From Blastomussa wellsi (lineage: Eukaryota; Cnidaria; Anthozoa; Scleractinia; Plerogyridae): DNA of 64,000 nucleotides. Where the stretch lies: assembly GCA_947652115.1 (NCBI GenBank), contig OX393562.1, positions 9,339,551 through 9,403,550 on the forward strand, in the 5' to 3' direction. Position 1 is the stretch's first letter, and every line of letters begins with the position of its first letter. The notes beneath the pieces were generated by a model. That model was not told where the DNA came from. It did no database searches and worked only from the letters and a program-made list of their open reading frames with translations. Positions 25,955-35,245 of the stretch are shown here, one piece after another. The position numbers were made by a program, and so were the translations under genes.

Positions 25955-28900
25955 ATGCCTTCCAGAAAAGCCGCCATCTCTTCGAGTTCCTCTTCTGTGA
26001 ACATTTTTTCTTTGAAACCAAAAGCTTTTGTGTGGATCCCGTCATCTGCAATCCAGCGTTTTGAGTCAAACGCACACAGTGAAATCTTGTTCACGTGCAT
26101 TCCGTAAATTTCATGCCCCTCGCTCCGCAGAATGTTCATTCCATGCTTCAGCTGTTTCTTCTCGCCAAAAATCATTTCACGGTACTGCTCGTGGGAAATG
26201 TTTTTCTTGACGACACACTTTTTGACCCCCTTCGCCTTTTTGATATTTTTTTCGTCCCCTCGGAGGATGGAATACATTTTTGACCTGAGACAGATGGCTT
26301 CCGCGATGGATGTCCCCGCGCATTCATCTTTCATTTTGCCCAAGACTTTTTTGTTCTCGTCTGAGTGAAGTGGATGGTCTTGCGGGTAATCACTCAGGTC
26401 ATACATTTCTTTCGTTGTCGCGATGTCTTTGTAAACATCTTCTGTTTCGATCTCAAGCAGAAGACTGTCCGTGTCCGTGTAAACAAGTTCACATTTTGAT
26501 CCGTACCGCTTTTTCAGGTGGTTATAGAAAAAGTCGTACATGAGGATCTTGCTGTTGTCCAAGATCGTCATGCCCGTGTACACCGGTTTGTTCAGCACCA
26601 GCTTCCCTTTGTGCATGTGGATCCCCGCCATGTTGTTTGTGAATTGGGCGAACCTTGAGAACAACGGACTGGCAACAAATTTTCTCACTTTTTCTTTTTC
26701 TTCACTTTTCACGATTTTGATGTCCGTGCGCTTCCGCAGGTTCTCCATCGTTTTCCCGAAAACCGAGTTGTTCATCAGTTTGTAAGAGTCTTTTTCAAAA
26801 GCGCTTTTTGCTCTTTTGCGGAAATTGGTGTTCATCATGATGTACGGTTTCATCCACGGTGATTGCTCGAACTCCAGAACTTTGTGGACCTTTTTCAGCC
26901 TCATCCCCTGTTGCAGATAAAACTGCAAGTTCCTGTAGTGCACGACGTAGTTGTTTTTGTCTTCCAGTGTCAGCAGCAGTTTCTTTTCTTTTGGTGTTTT
27001 GATTTCCAGTTCGTCCATCAGACGGTGCTGGTAGTCTGACATGTCCTCTTTTTTTACCGCCTTTTTTTCCGGCGCCAGCGGATAACTGTTGTGCTCTTCA
27101 TGCAACTCCTCCGGATATTCAAGGTCTACCTCAAGAATCCAGCCGGTTTTGGCGTCTTCTTTTTTCTTCATGATCTCTTCTTCCGTGGGCAGCACGCTTC
27201 TCCATTTGAATCCTCTCACGGGCATTGGCTGGCACATGGCCCAGCCGTAAAGGTTGTTCGCGTCGAGATACATAATAAATTTTTTCGGTTTGGTCTCATC
27301 ATAGCCCTCCACTTCTGGGTTGTTGGCTCTGACATACCTTTTGCTGACATTTGAGATCCCGCCGCGCAGCCCCCTTTCCACAAAAAGATGCTTGTCAATG
27401 TCCGTCAATAGCTCCAGCTCAATGCCAGACATTTTCAGAAGCGCGTCCCAACTCAGCCCTGGCGATGTGAAATAATTCGCCGGGTCCAGCCCGTACTGCT
27501 CTTGACACAGATCCCTGAAATTTTCAAAAACATCCGCCAGCAGTGCCACGTCTGTTTTCACATACAAGTCATGATAATCTCCCAGGTTTTTGCAGTCAAA
27601 GGCTTCCCACACTTTCTGCGCGTGCGCATATTCAGAGTCTGAAATGGCTTCGTCGTTCAGTTTGCTGTAAAACAGTTTTTTGTGCGGCAGTTTTGTTTCT
27701 TCGAACCTCTCCCATGAGTCCATGTACTCATATGGATAGATTCCTTTTTGAAACAACAACTCAACCTGGGGGCTGTCCATTGATGTTTTGGTGATTTTCA
27801 GCTTTTCTGGGGGCGTTGCTTTCACAAGCGCGTCAAGGCTTCCTTGCATGAAATTCAGACTGTCTATGAACTGCAGATTCCCCATGGAAAATGTGATGTA
27901 CTTTTCCATGTTGTTGGCCACACATTTCACATCCTTTTCCTGCTGCGCCATCGCCTGCATCAGGTGGTGCGCGTCGTAACCTCTCAGGTTGTGAAATACA
28001 ACTGGGATTTTGAAAAATTTGGGCTTCAGTTTCAGTTTTAAATTGCAATCGTTGTGCGCGGCCCCCCGGAACTTGCCTGTCACATGGCAATGGTCTTTCA
28101 CCGAGTCTCTGAAAGTTGGTTGGATCAACGGTTTTTCGCAGAATTGACACTTTTCTTGTTTGTCGGCTGCTTCTTTTTGCTTTTTGTCCAACCTTTTCAT
28201 GCAAAGGCACGCAACCCTTTTTTGCACAAACCAGAAACATTTTTTGTGCACCTGTCCCAAATATTTTTCTTTTTTCCATGCAGGCAGTGAGTCAAGGAAA
28301 TTTTCTTTCGTTAGACTTTTGCCACAAATGTGACAATCTTTTGCGTTGTTGAAATTTTCCCAATCTTCCGGTTCCATTCTTATTGGTTCTTTCTCTTCCA
28401 CACTTTCTCTCAGATTTTGTTCTTCTTGCACAATGTCGCTCAGAAAATTTGCCACTGCATTTTGCCCTCTGAAAACTTTTGAATTCATTATTTCTCCATC
28501 ACTTCTCACACATATCCAGGCGTATCCACACGCTTCGTGGATTTCAGTTTTTTCTGTGTAACTTTGTTCTTGATTTTCACACTCGCGGTATTCAATCTTT
28601 TTTACAAGCGCCTCAAAATCTGCATAAATCACGAAAGGCGCTTTCATCTGTTTTTGGAAATTTTGATACTTCAGGATGTTTTTTCCTTTTTCCGGCATTT
28701 CGATCACTGTTGGCCTGCCATTCAAACCTTCACATTGTTTTTGATGCTCCTCCAACTTTTCCTCTGTTCTGAAATGTGTAATACACATATTGCAAAAGTG
28801 TTTTTTTCCACAATGTTTTGTCTGATCATAAACCAATGAGCTCATTCGTTTGACCCAGCAGTAATGATTGTTCTCCCCATCCACAATAATAATCAGGTTG

Positions 28901-30165
28901 ATCCTTGGCACTTCATGACTTTTCTCGCTGAACCATAAACCTCCCATGAAACAGTCTTTTTCTTTGTCCCAACCATATAAATTGATTGCCAGTTTTGGAT
29001 TTTGTGCCTCAAGCTTTTTTATCTGTTTAATCGGTGTGGGGAAATCGATTCCCTTCCAATTGATGCCAACATTGACAGGGTATTTGCTCGGCCTTTGCGC
29101 GTCCTTTCCCGCTGGGAAAAGTGCTGATCTCAACGCCCACTTCAGACATTCATTGTCCACGTTTTTCACGTTAACAATTGCTTTCTTTGCTGCAAGTTTT
29201 GGTGGAAGTGGCAACCATGTTCCTCCTTTCAGTGGTTCATATTTTGCAACATGCACATACACTTGTTTTATTTTTTCAAACACCATTTCTGAATTTTGAA
29301 CTGAGACTTCCGTTTTGCTTTTTGAATCTTCAATAAATTCATCGAATTTTTCCGTGATCTCTTCTTCGTCAAATTTTTGGAAAATATACAGTTTACTTTT
29401 ATAATACTGTTTGATTTCTCTCTTTTCATCTTTTGTTGAAAACTTTGTATCAAAAGAAAATAAGACTTTCACCATCCCCATCTCTTTCATCTCCTTTTTG
29501 AGCAGTTCAATGAACTTTTCACGGTACTCTTTTGCAAAAACTAAAATATCCTTTGCAGCGGGGTTATAAAAACCTTTTGAATGGGGGTTCCAACGATCCT
29601 TGTTTTTAAAGTTAAGTTCTGATACCTGCATTGACCACACGTGAAGCCATCCTCGGAAATTTGTTTCTGCCAAAACAAATCTGTCGTGAATTTCTTTTCT
29701 CAGAAATCGATTTTTCAGTCCTTGCAGTAAAATTTTCACATTTTGCAATGAAAGTCCAGGAAAATCATCTGATAAATTTCTTGCAATCTTTTCATATTCA
29801 ACAGGGTCATAATGGGTTTGGAAAAGTTTGACCCACTCTTCAACTTCTTTAAATTTTTCTCTTTTGCTTGTACCATTTTCAAATTGATTGACAAGATTTT
29901 TGATAAATCTTTCCAATCTTTCTTGCGTCAACCGGCCTGCTGCTCTCTCTCTTTCAACAACAGCTAATGCTCTTTCAATGACTGCATTATCTTCTTCTTC
30001 TTCCCTTCTTACAAATTCATCAAAATTTTGAAAAAATTCAAAACGTTCTTCCTCAGGTAAAGGTTCTTCAATCACCCTTTGCCTGCGCAAATTTTCATTT
30101 TCAACTTGAAGCCTTCTGATTGCCTCTTCAAGAATAAGGTCATCATCATCACGTGCTGCTGCCAT
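25939..30165 (-). CDS. Protein-primed family B DNA polymerase, 1408 aa
   Basis: Replicates the linear element from its ends. The start MAAARDDDD at 30165 is preferred over a Met seven codons upstream because polymerase genes of elements 1 and 3 start MA right after a TATA-type motif. N-terminal part (1 to about 330): charged, coiled. Then DNECLKWALR (C340) and NHYCWVKR (H434), a C2H2-like finger (about 451-478), Exo I D516/E518 (YADFEAL), CHIC and CQFC pairs with DHCHVTGKFRGAAHNDCN (about 691-708), Exo II NLRGYDAHHL, Exo III YVKTD (868-872), motif A LDANNLYGWAM (D968), motif B KLMNNSVFGKT (about 1129) and motif C YTDTDS (D1231, D1233). The primer protein is probably within the N-terminal part, by analogy. 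Frame intact. Confidence 0.93.
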   Translation of the reverse strand: MAAARDDDDLILEEAIRRLQVENENLRRQRVIEEPLPEEERFEFFQNFDEFVRREEEEDNAVIERALAVVERERAAGRLTQERLERFIKNLVNQFENGTSKREKFKEVEEWVKLFQTHYDPVEYEKIARNLSDDFPGLSLQNVKILLQGLKNRFLRKEIHDRFVLAETNFRGWLHVWSMQVSELNFKNKDRWNPHSKGFYNPAAKDILVFAKEYREKFIELLKKEMKEMGMVKVLFSFDTKFSTKDEKREIKQYYKSKLYIFQKFDEEEITEKFDEFIEDSKSKTEVSVQNSEMVFEKIKQVYVHVAKYEPLKGGTWLPLPPKLAAKKAIVNVKNVDNECLKWALRSALFPAGKDAQRPSKYPVNVGINWKGIDFPTPIKQIKKLEAQNPKLAINLYGWDKEKDCFMGGLWFSEKSHEVPRINLIIIVDGENNHYCWVKRMSSLVYDQTKHCGKKHFCNMCITHFRTEEKLEEHQKQCEGLNGRPTVIEMPEKGKNILKYQNFQKQMKAPFVIYADFEALVKKIEYRECENQEQSYTEKTEIHEACGYAWICVRSDGEIMNSKVFRGQNAVANFLSDIVQEEQNLRESVEEKEPIRMEPEDWENFNNAKDCHICGKSLTKENFLDSLPAWKKEKYLGQVHKKCFWFVQKRVACLCMKRLDKKQKEAADKQEKCQFCEKPLIQPTFRDSVKDHCHVTGKFRGAAHNDCNLKLKLKPKFFKIPVVFHNLRGYDAHHLMQAMAQQEKDVKCVANNMEKYITFSMGNLQFIDSLNFMQGSLDALVKATPPEKLKITKTSMDSPQVELLFQKGIYPYEYMDSWERFEETKLPHKKLFYSKLNDEAISDSEYAHAQKVWEAFDCKNLGDYHDLYVKTDVALLADVFENFRDLCQEQYGLDPANYFTSPGLSWDALLKMSGIELELLTDIDKHLFVERGLRGGISNVSKRYVRANNPEVEGYDETKPKKFIMYLDANNLYGWAMCQPMPVRGFKWRSVLPTEEEIMKKKEDAKTGWILEVDLEYPEELHEEHNSYPLAPEKKAVKKEDMSDYQHRLMDELEIKTPKEKKLLLTLEDKNNYVVHYRNLQFYLQQGMRLKKVHKVLEFEQSPWMKPYIMMNTNFRKRAKSAFEKDSYKLMNNSVFGKTMENLRKRTDIKIVKSEEKEKVRKFVASPLFSRFAQFTNNMAGIHMHKGKLVLNKPVYTGMTILDNSKILMYDFFYNHLKKRYGSKCELVYTDTDSLLLEIETEDVYKDIATTKEMYDLSDYPQDHPLHSDENKKVLGKMKDECAGTSIAEAICLRSKMYSILRGDEKNIKKAKGVKKCVVKKNISHEQYREMIFGEKKQLKHGMNILRSEGHEIYGMHVNKISLCAFDSKRWIADDGIHTKAFGFKEKMFTEEELEEMAAFLEGIHFNV

Positions 30166-30218
30166 GTTATCTATAAATGAGCGCACATTTCTTCAAATGA
30201 AAAATAATTCCTGGCGCA
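30166..30218 (-). promoter_or_regulatory. Conserved upstream element of the polymerase gene (element 2)
   Basis: On the minus strand, ATTATTTTTCATTTGAAGAA is followed by ATGTGCGC, TTTATAGATAAC and the start ATG. Element 1 (2686-2732) and element 3 (55750-55797) have closely similar sequence and spacing. Conservation outside coding sequence in three elements suggests a promoter. Confidence 0.55.
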
Positions 30219-30230
30219 AAATGTGAAATT

Positions 30231-30528
30231 TGAGTTTCCTTGAAAGTTGCCCCATTGATTTTTGGCCGCGCTGTGCCCCCGTTTTCCATTTGAAGGCGTG
30301 CAGCCTCCTCTTATGCGCAGTGGTTTTTGCCATGTTCATTCCACACACATAATACTGGGTGGTCTCTGGGCGCATGGATTTTTTTGGGTTTGAGTGGGGG
30401 ATGAAGTTGTGGTGTACACATCCCGGCGAGCCGGCGAGCTGGTGAGCCGGGATGCGTAAACCACAACGTCATCCCCCAAAAAAACCCAAAAAAATCCATG
30501 CGCCAGAACCACCCAGTGTTATGTGTGT
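30231..30528. repeat. Right terminal inverted repeat of element 2, palindromic
   Basis: Complement of 15670-15967 with few differences. The outer part (30340-30528) is again a palindrome around GGCGAGCCGGCGAGCTGGTG. Similarity fades inward just past CAACTTTCAAGGAAAC. The polymerase start lies about 65 bases further in. Confidence 0.9.
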
Positions 30529-30534
30529 TTTTTT
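30529..30534. repeat. Target site duplication TTTTTT, right (element 2)
   Basis: Six T's directly outside the right end, followed by AAAATA. Pairs with 15664-15669. Confidence 0.7.
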
Positions 30535-30777
30535 AAAATAATGTTTCATGTGTTGCGTTTCACCGTTTCTTTCTCTTGAAAACTTTACTTCTAACCCGAA
30601 ACTTACTTTCACGCTTTTTAACTTTTGGAGTTCTTGTTCAACCAAATCAGTGAACCTTGCTTTATTTTCTCTTGCGAACACTAATAAATCTTTGTTGTTT
30701 GGATTTCCTTCGGATACATCCATTCTCCAAACATGAATCCATTCCCGGAAATTACTTTGTGATAATAGAAGGCAACA
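30535..30777 (-). pseudogene. DNA polymerase N-terminal fragment (element 0)
   Basis: Minus-strand frame with LSQSNFREWIHVWRMDVSEG, DLLVFARENKARF and LKSVKVSFGLEVKF, matching residues of about 30-110 of the polymerases in elements 1 and 3. It breaks off at element 2 and continues at 15669 downward. Its first 30 or so codons and start are missing near 30777, replaced by unrelated sequence before the element end. Confidence 0.8.
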
Positions 30778-30834
30778 TTTTGGAGCCGAGTTTAGTGTAA
30801 AACGGCTTCCAGCGATAAGGGCAACAATTGCAAA

Positions 30835-30869
30835 CTTGCTGTGCCAGAACCAGTATTTTATATGTGTGT
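30835..30869. repeat. Right terminus remnant of element 0
   Basis: The complement strand starts ACACACATATAAAATACTGG and continues TTCTGGCACAGC. It shares ACACACA and TGGTTCTGGC with the ends of elements 1 and 2 at the same spacing. The rest of the terminal repeat is missing. The flanking GGCACT (30870-30875) should be the target duplication, whose partner would be outside the window. Confidence 0.6.
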
Positions 30870-31368
30870 GGCACTTGGTCGTTTTTGTACAGACCTTGCA
30901 GCGCTCGAGCCAATATTCCCCAGTATGCCCTTGGGCTTGGTTAATAAGAGGTTCTTGTTGCACAGAATACTATTTGATTCTAATTCTCAGTAAATTGATA
31001 AATTTTCTGTTTAGTCATTCGCTTTTTTAATATCACTGTCAACTCTAGCAGTCACGGTTCCACACTCATAAACTCTGACATAAACTCTGCAGGCACTGAA
31101 GAAGTGAAGTTTGTACACTTACTCATCAATAATGGCAACCTGTCCCAAAGAGCCTGACATTATATGTAAGCTGGCTGAACACAGTTGGGGGATACTTGTG
31201 CTACAGCTTCCTGTTTTTTCAAAAACTGCTAATCCAAATTTTGCTAGACATCAACTAAAAGGATAGACTATTGTTTTTTATAGTTAAGGTGGTGTGTTTT
31301 GTTGCTATGGTAAAATACCTGAATAAAAGCATGCCTTTACAATCAGGTTTAGGTCATTTACAGAAATC
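30870..31368. other. Host DNA, no gene seen
   Basis: AT-rich sequence outside the Polinton stack. No long ORF, RNA gene or repeat is recognisable. Confidence 0.5.
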
Positions 31369-31371
31369 TTA

Positions 31372-31534
31372 GGGTGCATTCCTTTTGGGTGATCTGGATC
31401 AGGATCAGTGATCCGGATCATGGTGCATCAAAGGCGCTGATGAATCCACTCTGAGCAAGGATTCGCCTGCGTCTTTGATGCACCATGATCTAGATCACTG
31501 ACCCTGATCCAGATCACCCAAAAGGAACGCACCC
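31372..31534. mobile_element. Harbinger-like MITE, 163 bp
   Basis: Starts GGGTGCATTCCTTTTGGGTG and ends with its near-complement, flanked by TTA at 31369-31371 and 31535-31537. The arms of about 70 bases (GATCTGGATCAGGATCAGTG and on) pair almost fully around a short loop. Three-base TTA-type duplications with such ends are typical of PIF/Harbinger MITEs. No coding content. Confidence 0.65.
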
Positions 31535-31537
31535 TTA

Positions 31538-32200
31538 GTCAGTACATTTTTTCATTTTCTTTTGCCTGAAACAGTGAGATTTTCAGCTATCAGTTGTTGA
31601 AGCAAAACAGGATTATTTACAATCTCCTCTTTCCTCAATTTCCTCTACTTCACTGCTTTCTACAGGATCTCTTCCAAATTTTATAATTCTACTGACTGGT
31701 TCTTTAAAAACATGCACATTTTCAAGGTCAAGATGGTAAATACTTAGGTTGTTTATTTGCATTTTTCTTGTTCCACTGCACATGCACTGCATTCAATTGG
31801 GTTCTCACAGCAACGGTGGGAAAACCTGCAAAATTCCTGATTTTTTGTATCTAGAATATTTCTAATGCACTTGTACATGTCTAACAAGACTAAGACCCAC
31901 AACAGCATGCCTTATTTTAAAAAGGAAAATATATTTAACACAGCTCAGGTTTTGATAAAATAAATTGTTAATTTACTAGTGTGTGTGCTACATACAGTGT
32001 AACATCACCACAAGTGCACACAAAAAACTGTGTAAAGCCACCATAATGACTTGCCTCAAATGCAGACTTTTTTTAGATTTCTTATACAGCTTTTTAATTT
32101 TTTTTTATATTTTATTTTATTAATTATTCTTTTCTTTAATTTACGCAGGACCCATGTTGATAGCAGTTTTTATAACTGAAATGGTCATCCTGCATAAATA
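31538..32200. other. Host DNA, no gene seen
   Basis: Low-complexity AT-rich host sequence without a supported gene or repeat. Confidence 0.5.
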
Positions 32201-32201
32201 T

Positions 32202-32271
32202 GTTTCAATTATTATTATTATTATTATTATTATTGTTATTATTATTATTATTATTGTTATTGTTATTATAA
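32202..32271. repeat. ATT trinucleotide microsatellite
   Basis: About 65 bases of TTA/ATT units with scattered TTG units. The ORF across it is an artefact. Confidence 0.9.
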
Positions 32272-32494
32272 CATGTTTTCACGATTGCATTAACCATGTG
32301 AAATTCTTTTTGGTAAAGAACTTTAAACTATTTTAACTCATCTAAAATGTGGTATAATAATTTATAAAATAACTGATATACTATGCGTGTTAGGATGTTA
32401 AAATGAGAGTATGTAAACACGGTTGCGACGTTTTAGTTTTGTGTGTAGAAAGAAAAAATATGTTATAAAACCAATAGAGGACTTTTTTCGTGTT

Positions 32495-32622
32495 TGCATA
32501 GGCTCATCTAAACACTCGGGGGTTTGGGAAAATTCTCGAAAGTTATGCAAACCTGAGACTGCATAACAGTCATAACTTGCAGTCTCAAATTCTCCCAAAC
32601 CCCCTCGATGAGGCTATGTATG
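32495..32622. repeat. Foldback repeat, MITE-like
   Basis: Imperfect arms: CATAGGCTCATC and GGGGGTTTGGGAAAATTCTC on the left face AATTCTCCCAAACCCCCTCG and GATGAGGCTATG on the right. The loop holds a second small inverted repeat (TGCAAACCTGAGACTGCA region). Probably a decayed MITE. Confidence 0.55.
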
Positions 32623-33048
32623 CACGGTAAAAGTTCTCTATTGCTTAAATAATCATACAAATGGATACCTTGCTGCATGATAGGTAAGAGCATGACATGT
32701 ACATGTTATCTTTTTCATTTTCACATCCTACAGTATCATAAGCTGGAGTTATGCCTGTCTTAAAACCAGGGGTCTATGCACTATAAGTGCCATCATGGAA
32801 TTGTTTGTTTTGGATTTACACCCAGTTTTGTTTCCGGCAATTGATACTCTTGTTGTGTAAAATTGCATCCATTCATACTGATAAAGGAATATGCAATAAA
32901 ATTATTCATTTAACTGCCCCCCCTCCCATCCCTAACACACACACTGGCACACACATGTTATTATAACTAATGTTCCCATTCCGTTATGTCAAAAATAAAT
33001 GAGGAGCTCCGCTTTTAGGCATGCCTAAATCTTTTTTTTTTTCTGTAC

Positions 33049-33176
33049 CTGTAACCTTCAGCAGACGGCAGAACCACTTCAGCAGGATTAATGTTGGTGA
33101 AGATCCTCACTGGCGACCCACGTTTAGAGCCCTTCATACTATTGCTTTTGAAATGTGGGTGATTGTCATAGTCAAC
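33049..33176 (-). CDS. Candidate exon of a host gene
   Basis: On the minus strand a pyrimidine-rich tract and CATGGCAG precede an open 128-base segment that ends at CAG followed by GTACAG, a good donor. It encodes VDYDNHPHFKSNSMKGSKRG and PVRIFTNINPAEVVLPSAEG, which looks like real protein and not repeat. No other exon was found nearby and I do not recognise the protein. It is the only sign of a cellular gene in the window. Confidence 0.4.
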
Positions 33177-34049
33177 CTGCCATGAACAAAGAGATGAGAG
33201 TGGATCATTGTAAAGTAATGGAAGTAAATTCCACAAAAAAGTTATTGCTACCATTCAACAATTACATGTACGTGCCAAAGAACAGTTTTAGAACTACCAT
33301 AATTGCAGACAGCAGATTGTTGTTTTGCTTTTCTGCATGTAAGAAAAGTATTAATTTTGGGCCATTTAACCACACAGCAGATTACCCAAATCAAGCTATT
33401 TTTTGAGTAAGGGAGAAATAACATCAGCAAATTACCCACAATTAATGGCCAATAACTAACTAACTTGGAACAAAAAGCCTTTCCTACATTTACTCTTGTG
33501 GATAGTCTGTGTGGAATTTAAATGTACAGGTCAAAATCATTCCTTTCAGCCAGAACTAATGTTTAATTTCAATCCAGGTAGGAACTAAAATTTTTAAGTC
33601 AAACATTAATTTGGGGTCCCCATGCTAGTTTGGGAGCTGCATCACCTCAGTTATACACAGTATACAGTATTGTGTAAAAGTAATGCAAGTGAAATGTGCG
33701 AATTTCAGGGGCAAGTTTGCATCATTTGAAACGACAATTCGCTAAAACAAAGAGCAAATTTTTGCTGCCTTAATGATAAATCATGATTGTAAGCACTATT
33801 TTATCGGCCAATCTACAAAATTCCGCACGATACTCAACAATAGTGCAGTAAAAGACGAGTGAAAGTTCTCCACACATTCCGTACAATTGACTGATCATGT
33901 AACTAGAGCTTTCAAAAATATGTCTTCTCGTGGTTCTCACAACTATAAGCATTGATGCAAAGGGTATTAATTCGATCATTGATCAAATGAGGGTCTAAGG
34001 GCACTGAGGGAGGCATTGGCTAAATCCCCAAATCCAGCCATCCCTGCAA
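33177..34049. other. Host DNA, intron-like or intergenic
   Basis: AT-rich, no supported coding or repeat features. If the segment at 33049-33176 is an exon, this could be the intron upstream of it. Confidence 0.4.
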
Positions 34050-34780
34050 ATTATTTGGTAGATTTGGCTAACTTGGTGGTAAACGTTACCTTCAAATTCA
34101 GGGAACGGCTATTGGTAGCAAGATGGCACCTTCTTATGTGAACATTTTTATGGCCAAGTTAGAATCCAAATTGTTGGAGACTTCACCAACAAAGCCATAC
34201 TTTTGGCGTAGGTTTATTGACGATGTGTTTTTTGTTTGGACAGATGGGGAGGAAAGGCCTTTAGATTTTATAGAGTGTATGAACTCATTTCATAACATGA
34301 TTAAGTTCACAGTTGACTGGTCATACAGTTGGGTAAATTTTCTGGATACCAGTATTATTTAAATGACAGTTTGGTCACCACAGATCTATATACTGAGCCT
34401 ACGGATAAGCACCAATATTTTTCCACACTTCTTGTCACTTTAACTCATGCAAGAAGGGTATCCCATTTGGTCAAGCTCTTTGGCTCCGCCGTGTTTCTTC
34501 CACAGATGCCCTCTTTGATAAACGTTCAGGGGAGTTATGTAGCTATTTGGTGGACAGGGCTACGACAAGCAGCATGTTATGAGGGAGATAGACCAGGTGC
34601 GCAGAATTCCCAGGGAGAACACACTTCGGGATAAACAACCTAGTAACAACAGGAGAATCTCTTATCATCCAATGCTCCCCAACATCGCCAAGATACTACA
34701 AAGGCTTCATCCTGTTCTGCAGTCTTCCAGACGATGCAAGGAGGTTATTCTGGGGGATTCCAATGGTGGTCTTTCGTAGG
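34050..34780 (+). pseudogene. Penelope-like reverse transcriptase fragment
   Basis: In several frames it encodes the C-terminal half of a Penelope-type reverse transcriptase: QGTAIGSKMAPSYVNIFMA, then FIDDVFFVWTDGEE, which contains the catalytic F-I-D-D, then FTVDWS and WVNFLDTSI. Frames change near 34360 and 34580. Both ends of the element are missing. Confidence 0.7.
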
Positions 34781-34984
34781 CCTAAGAATCTTAAGGAAAT
34801 GTTAGTTCATTCGGAGTTTAAGACCCCTGGGTAAATTAAGGGTTGTGTCAAGTGAGGGGACAGAAGGTGTAGGATTTGTAAATCCATAGTTGAGGGGGAA
34901 TATTTTAATAGTAGTTTTACTGGCAGAAGCTACAATGCAGGACATAAATGCTGGGACACATTTCAATTGTGGGGAAAATGACTG

Positions 34985-35085
34985 CTAGCCCCCCTCCTCC
35001 CAAGCAATGTTGAGAATTGACTATCCCACACACCAAGTTCAAAGCATATATGTTTGTCAACATTGCTTGGGGGGAGGGGGGCTTG
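34985..35085. repeat. Hairpin with C-rich and G-rich arms
   Basis: CCCCCCTCCTCCCAAGCAATGTTGA-type sequence on the left (written in parts: CCCCCTCCTCCCAAGCAATG) pairs with TCAACATTGCTTGGGGGGAG on the right; the loop is about 50 bases. Possibly a small foldback element. Confidence 0.55.
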
Positions 35086-35245
35086 GGAGTTGGGAAGGGG
35101 GACTTGGGAACATACAGAACCCGTTTTTTAAACCCCAGTATGATCTGTTGCACTATTGAATACTCCTTTTCAGAAGTGTCCCAACTATTTTTGACCTCCA
35201 TTGTCTGAAACTGACTTCTATAGAAAAAATAAAAATTACATGACA

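Larger units (their letters stand above)
15670..30528. mobile_element. Element 2: complete Polinton/Maverick (14,859 bp)
   Basis: It has inverted terminal repeats of about 300 bp, a TTTTTT target duplication, and every expected gene without visible stops or frameshifts: minor capsid candidate, two membrane proteins, 582-aa protein, major capsid, packaging ATPase, five small proteins, integrase and polymerase. Genes are tightly packed, with 3' overlaps at 19424-19427 and 25939-25954. It is inserted in the polymerase gene of element 0. Being the youngest and the only undamaged copy, it could still be mobile or viral; that is inference, and no expression can be read from the sequence. Confidence 0.9.
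1..30869. mobile_element. Element 0: decayed Polinton/Maverick carrying two nested Polintons
   Basis: This is the outermost element. Its own DNA is found at 1-2049, 13435-15669 and 30529-30869. Read together these pieces give the usual order of coiled-coil protein (-), capsid (+), ATPase (+), small proteins (+), integrase (+) and polymerase (-). Its right end at 30869 is identified because the minus strand there begins ACACACATA and soon reads TGGTTCTGGC, as do the ends of elements 1 and 2. The left end lies outside the window. All its genes carry lesions, and integrase and polymerase are joined by an internal deletion near 15402. The extent is inferred from homology and not from a target duplication. 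Confidence 0.75.

Noticed and set aside
28054..28839. Several plus-strand ORFs rich in Phe and Cys over the polymerase
   Set aside because: Antisense shadows of the polymerase coding sequence.
32154..32336. ORF with a poly-isoleucine stretch
   Set aside because: It is translation of the ATT microsatellite.
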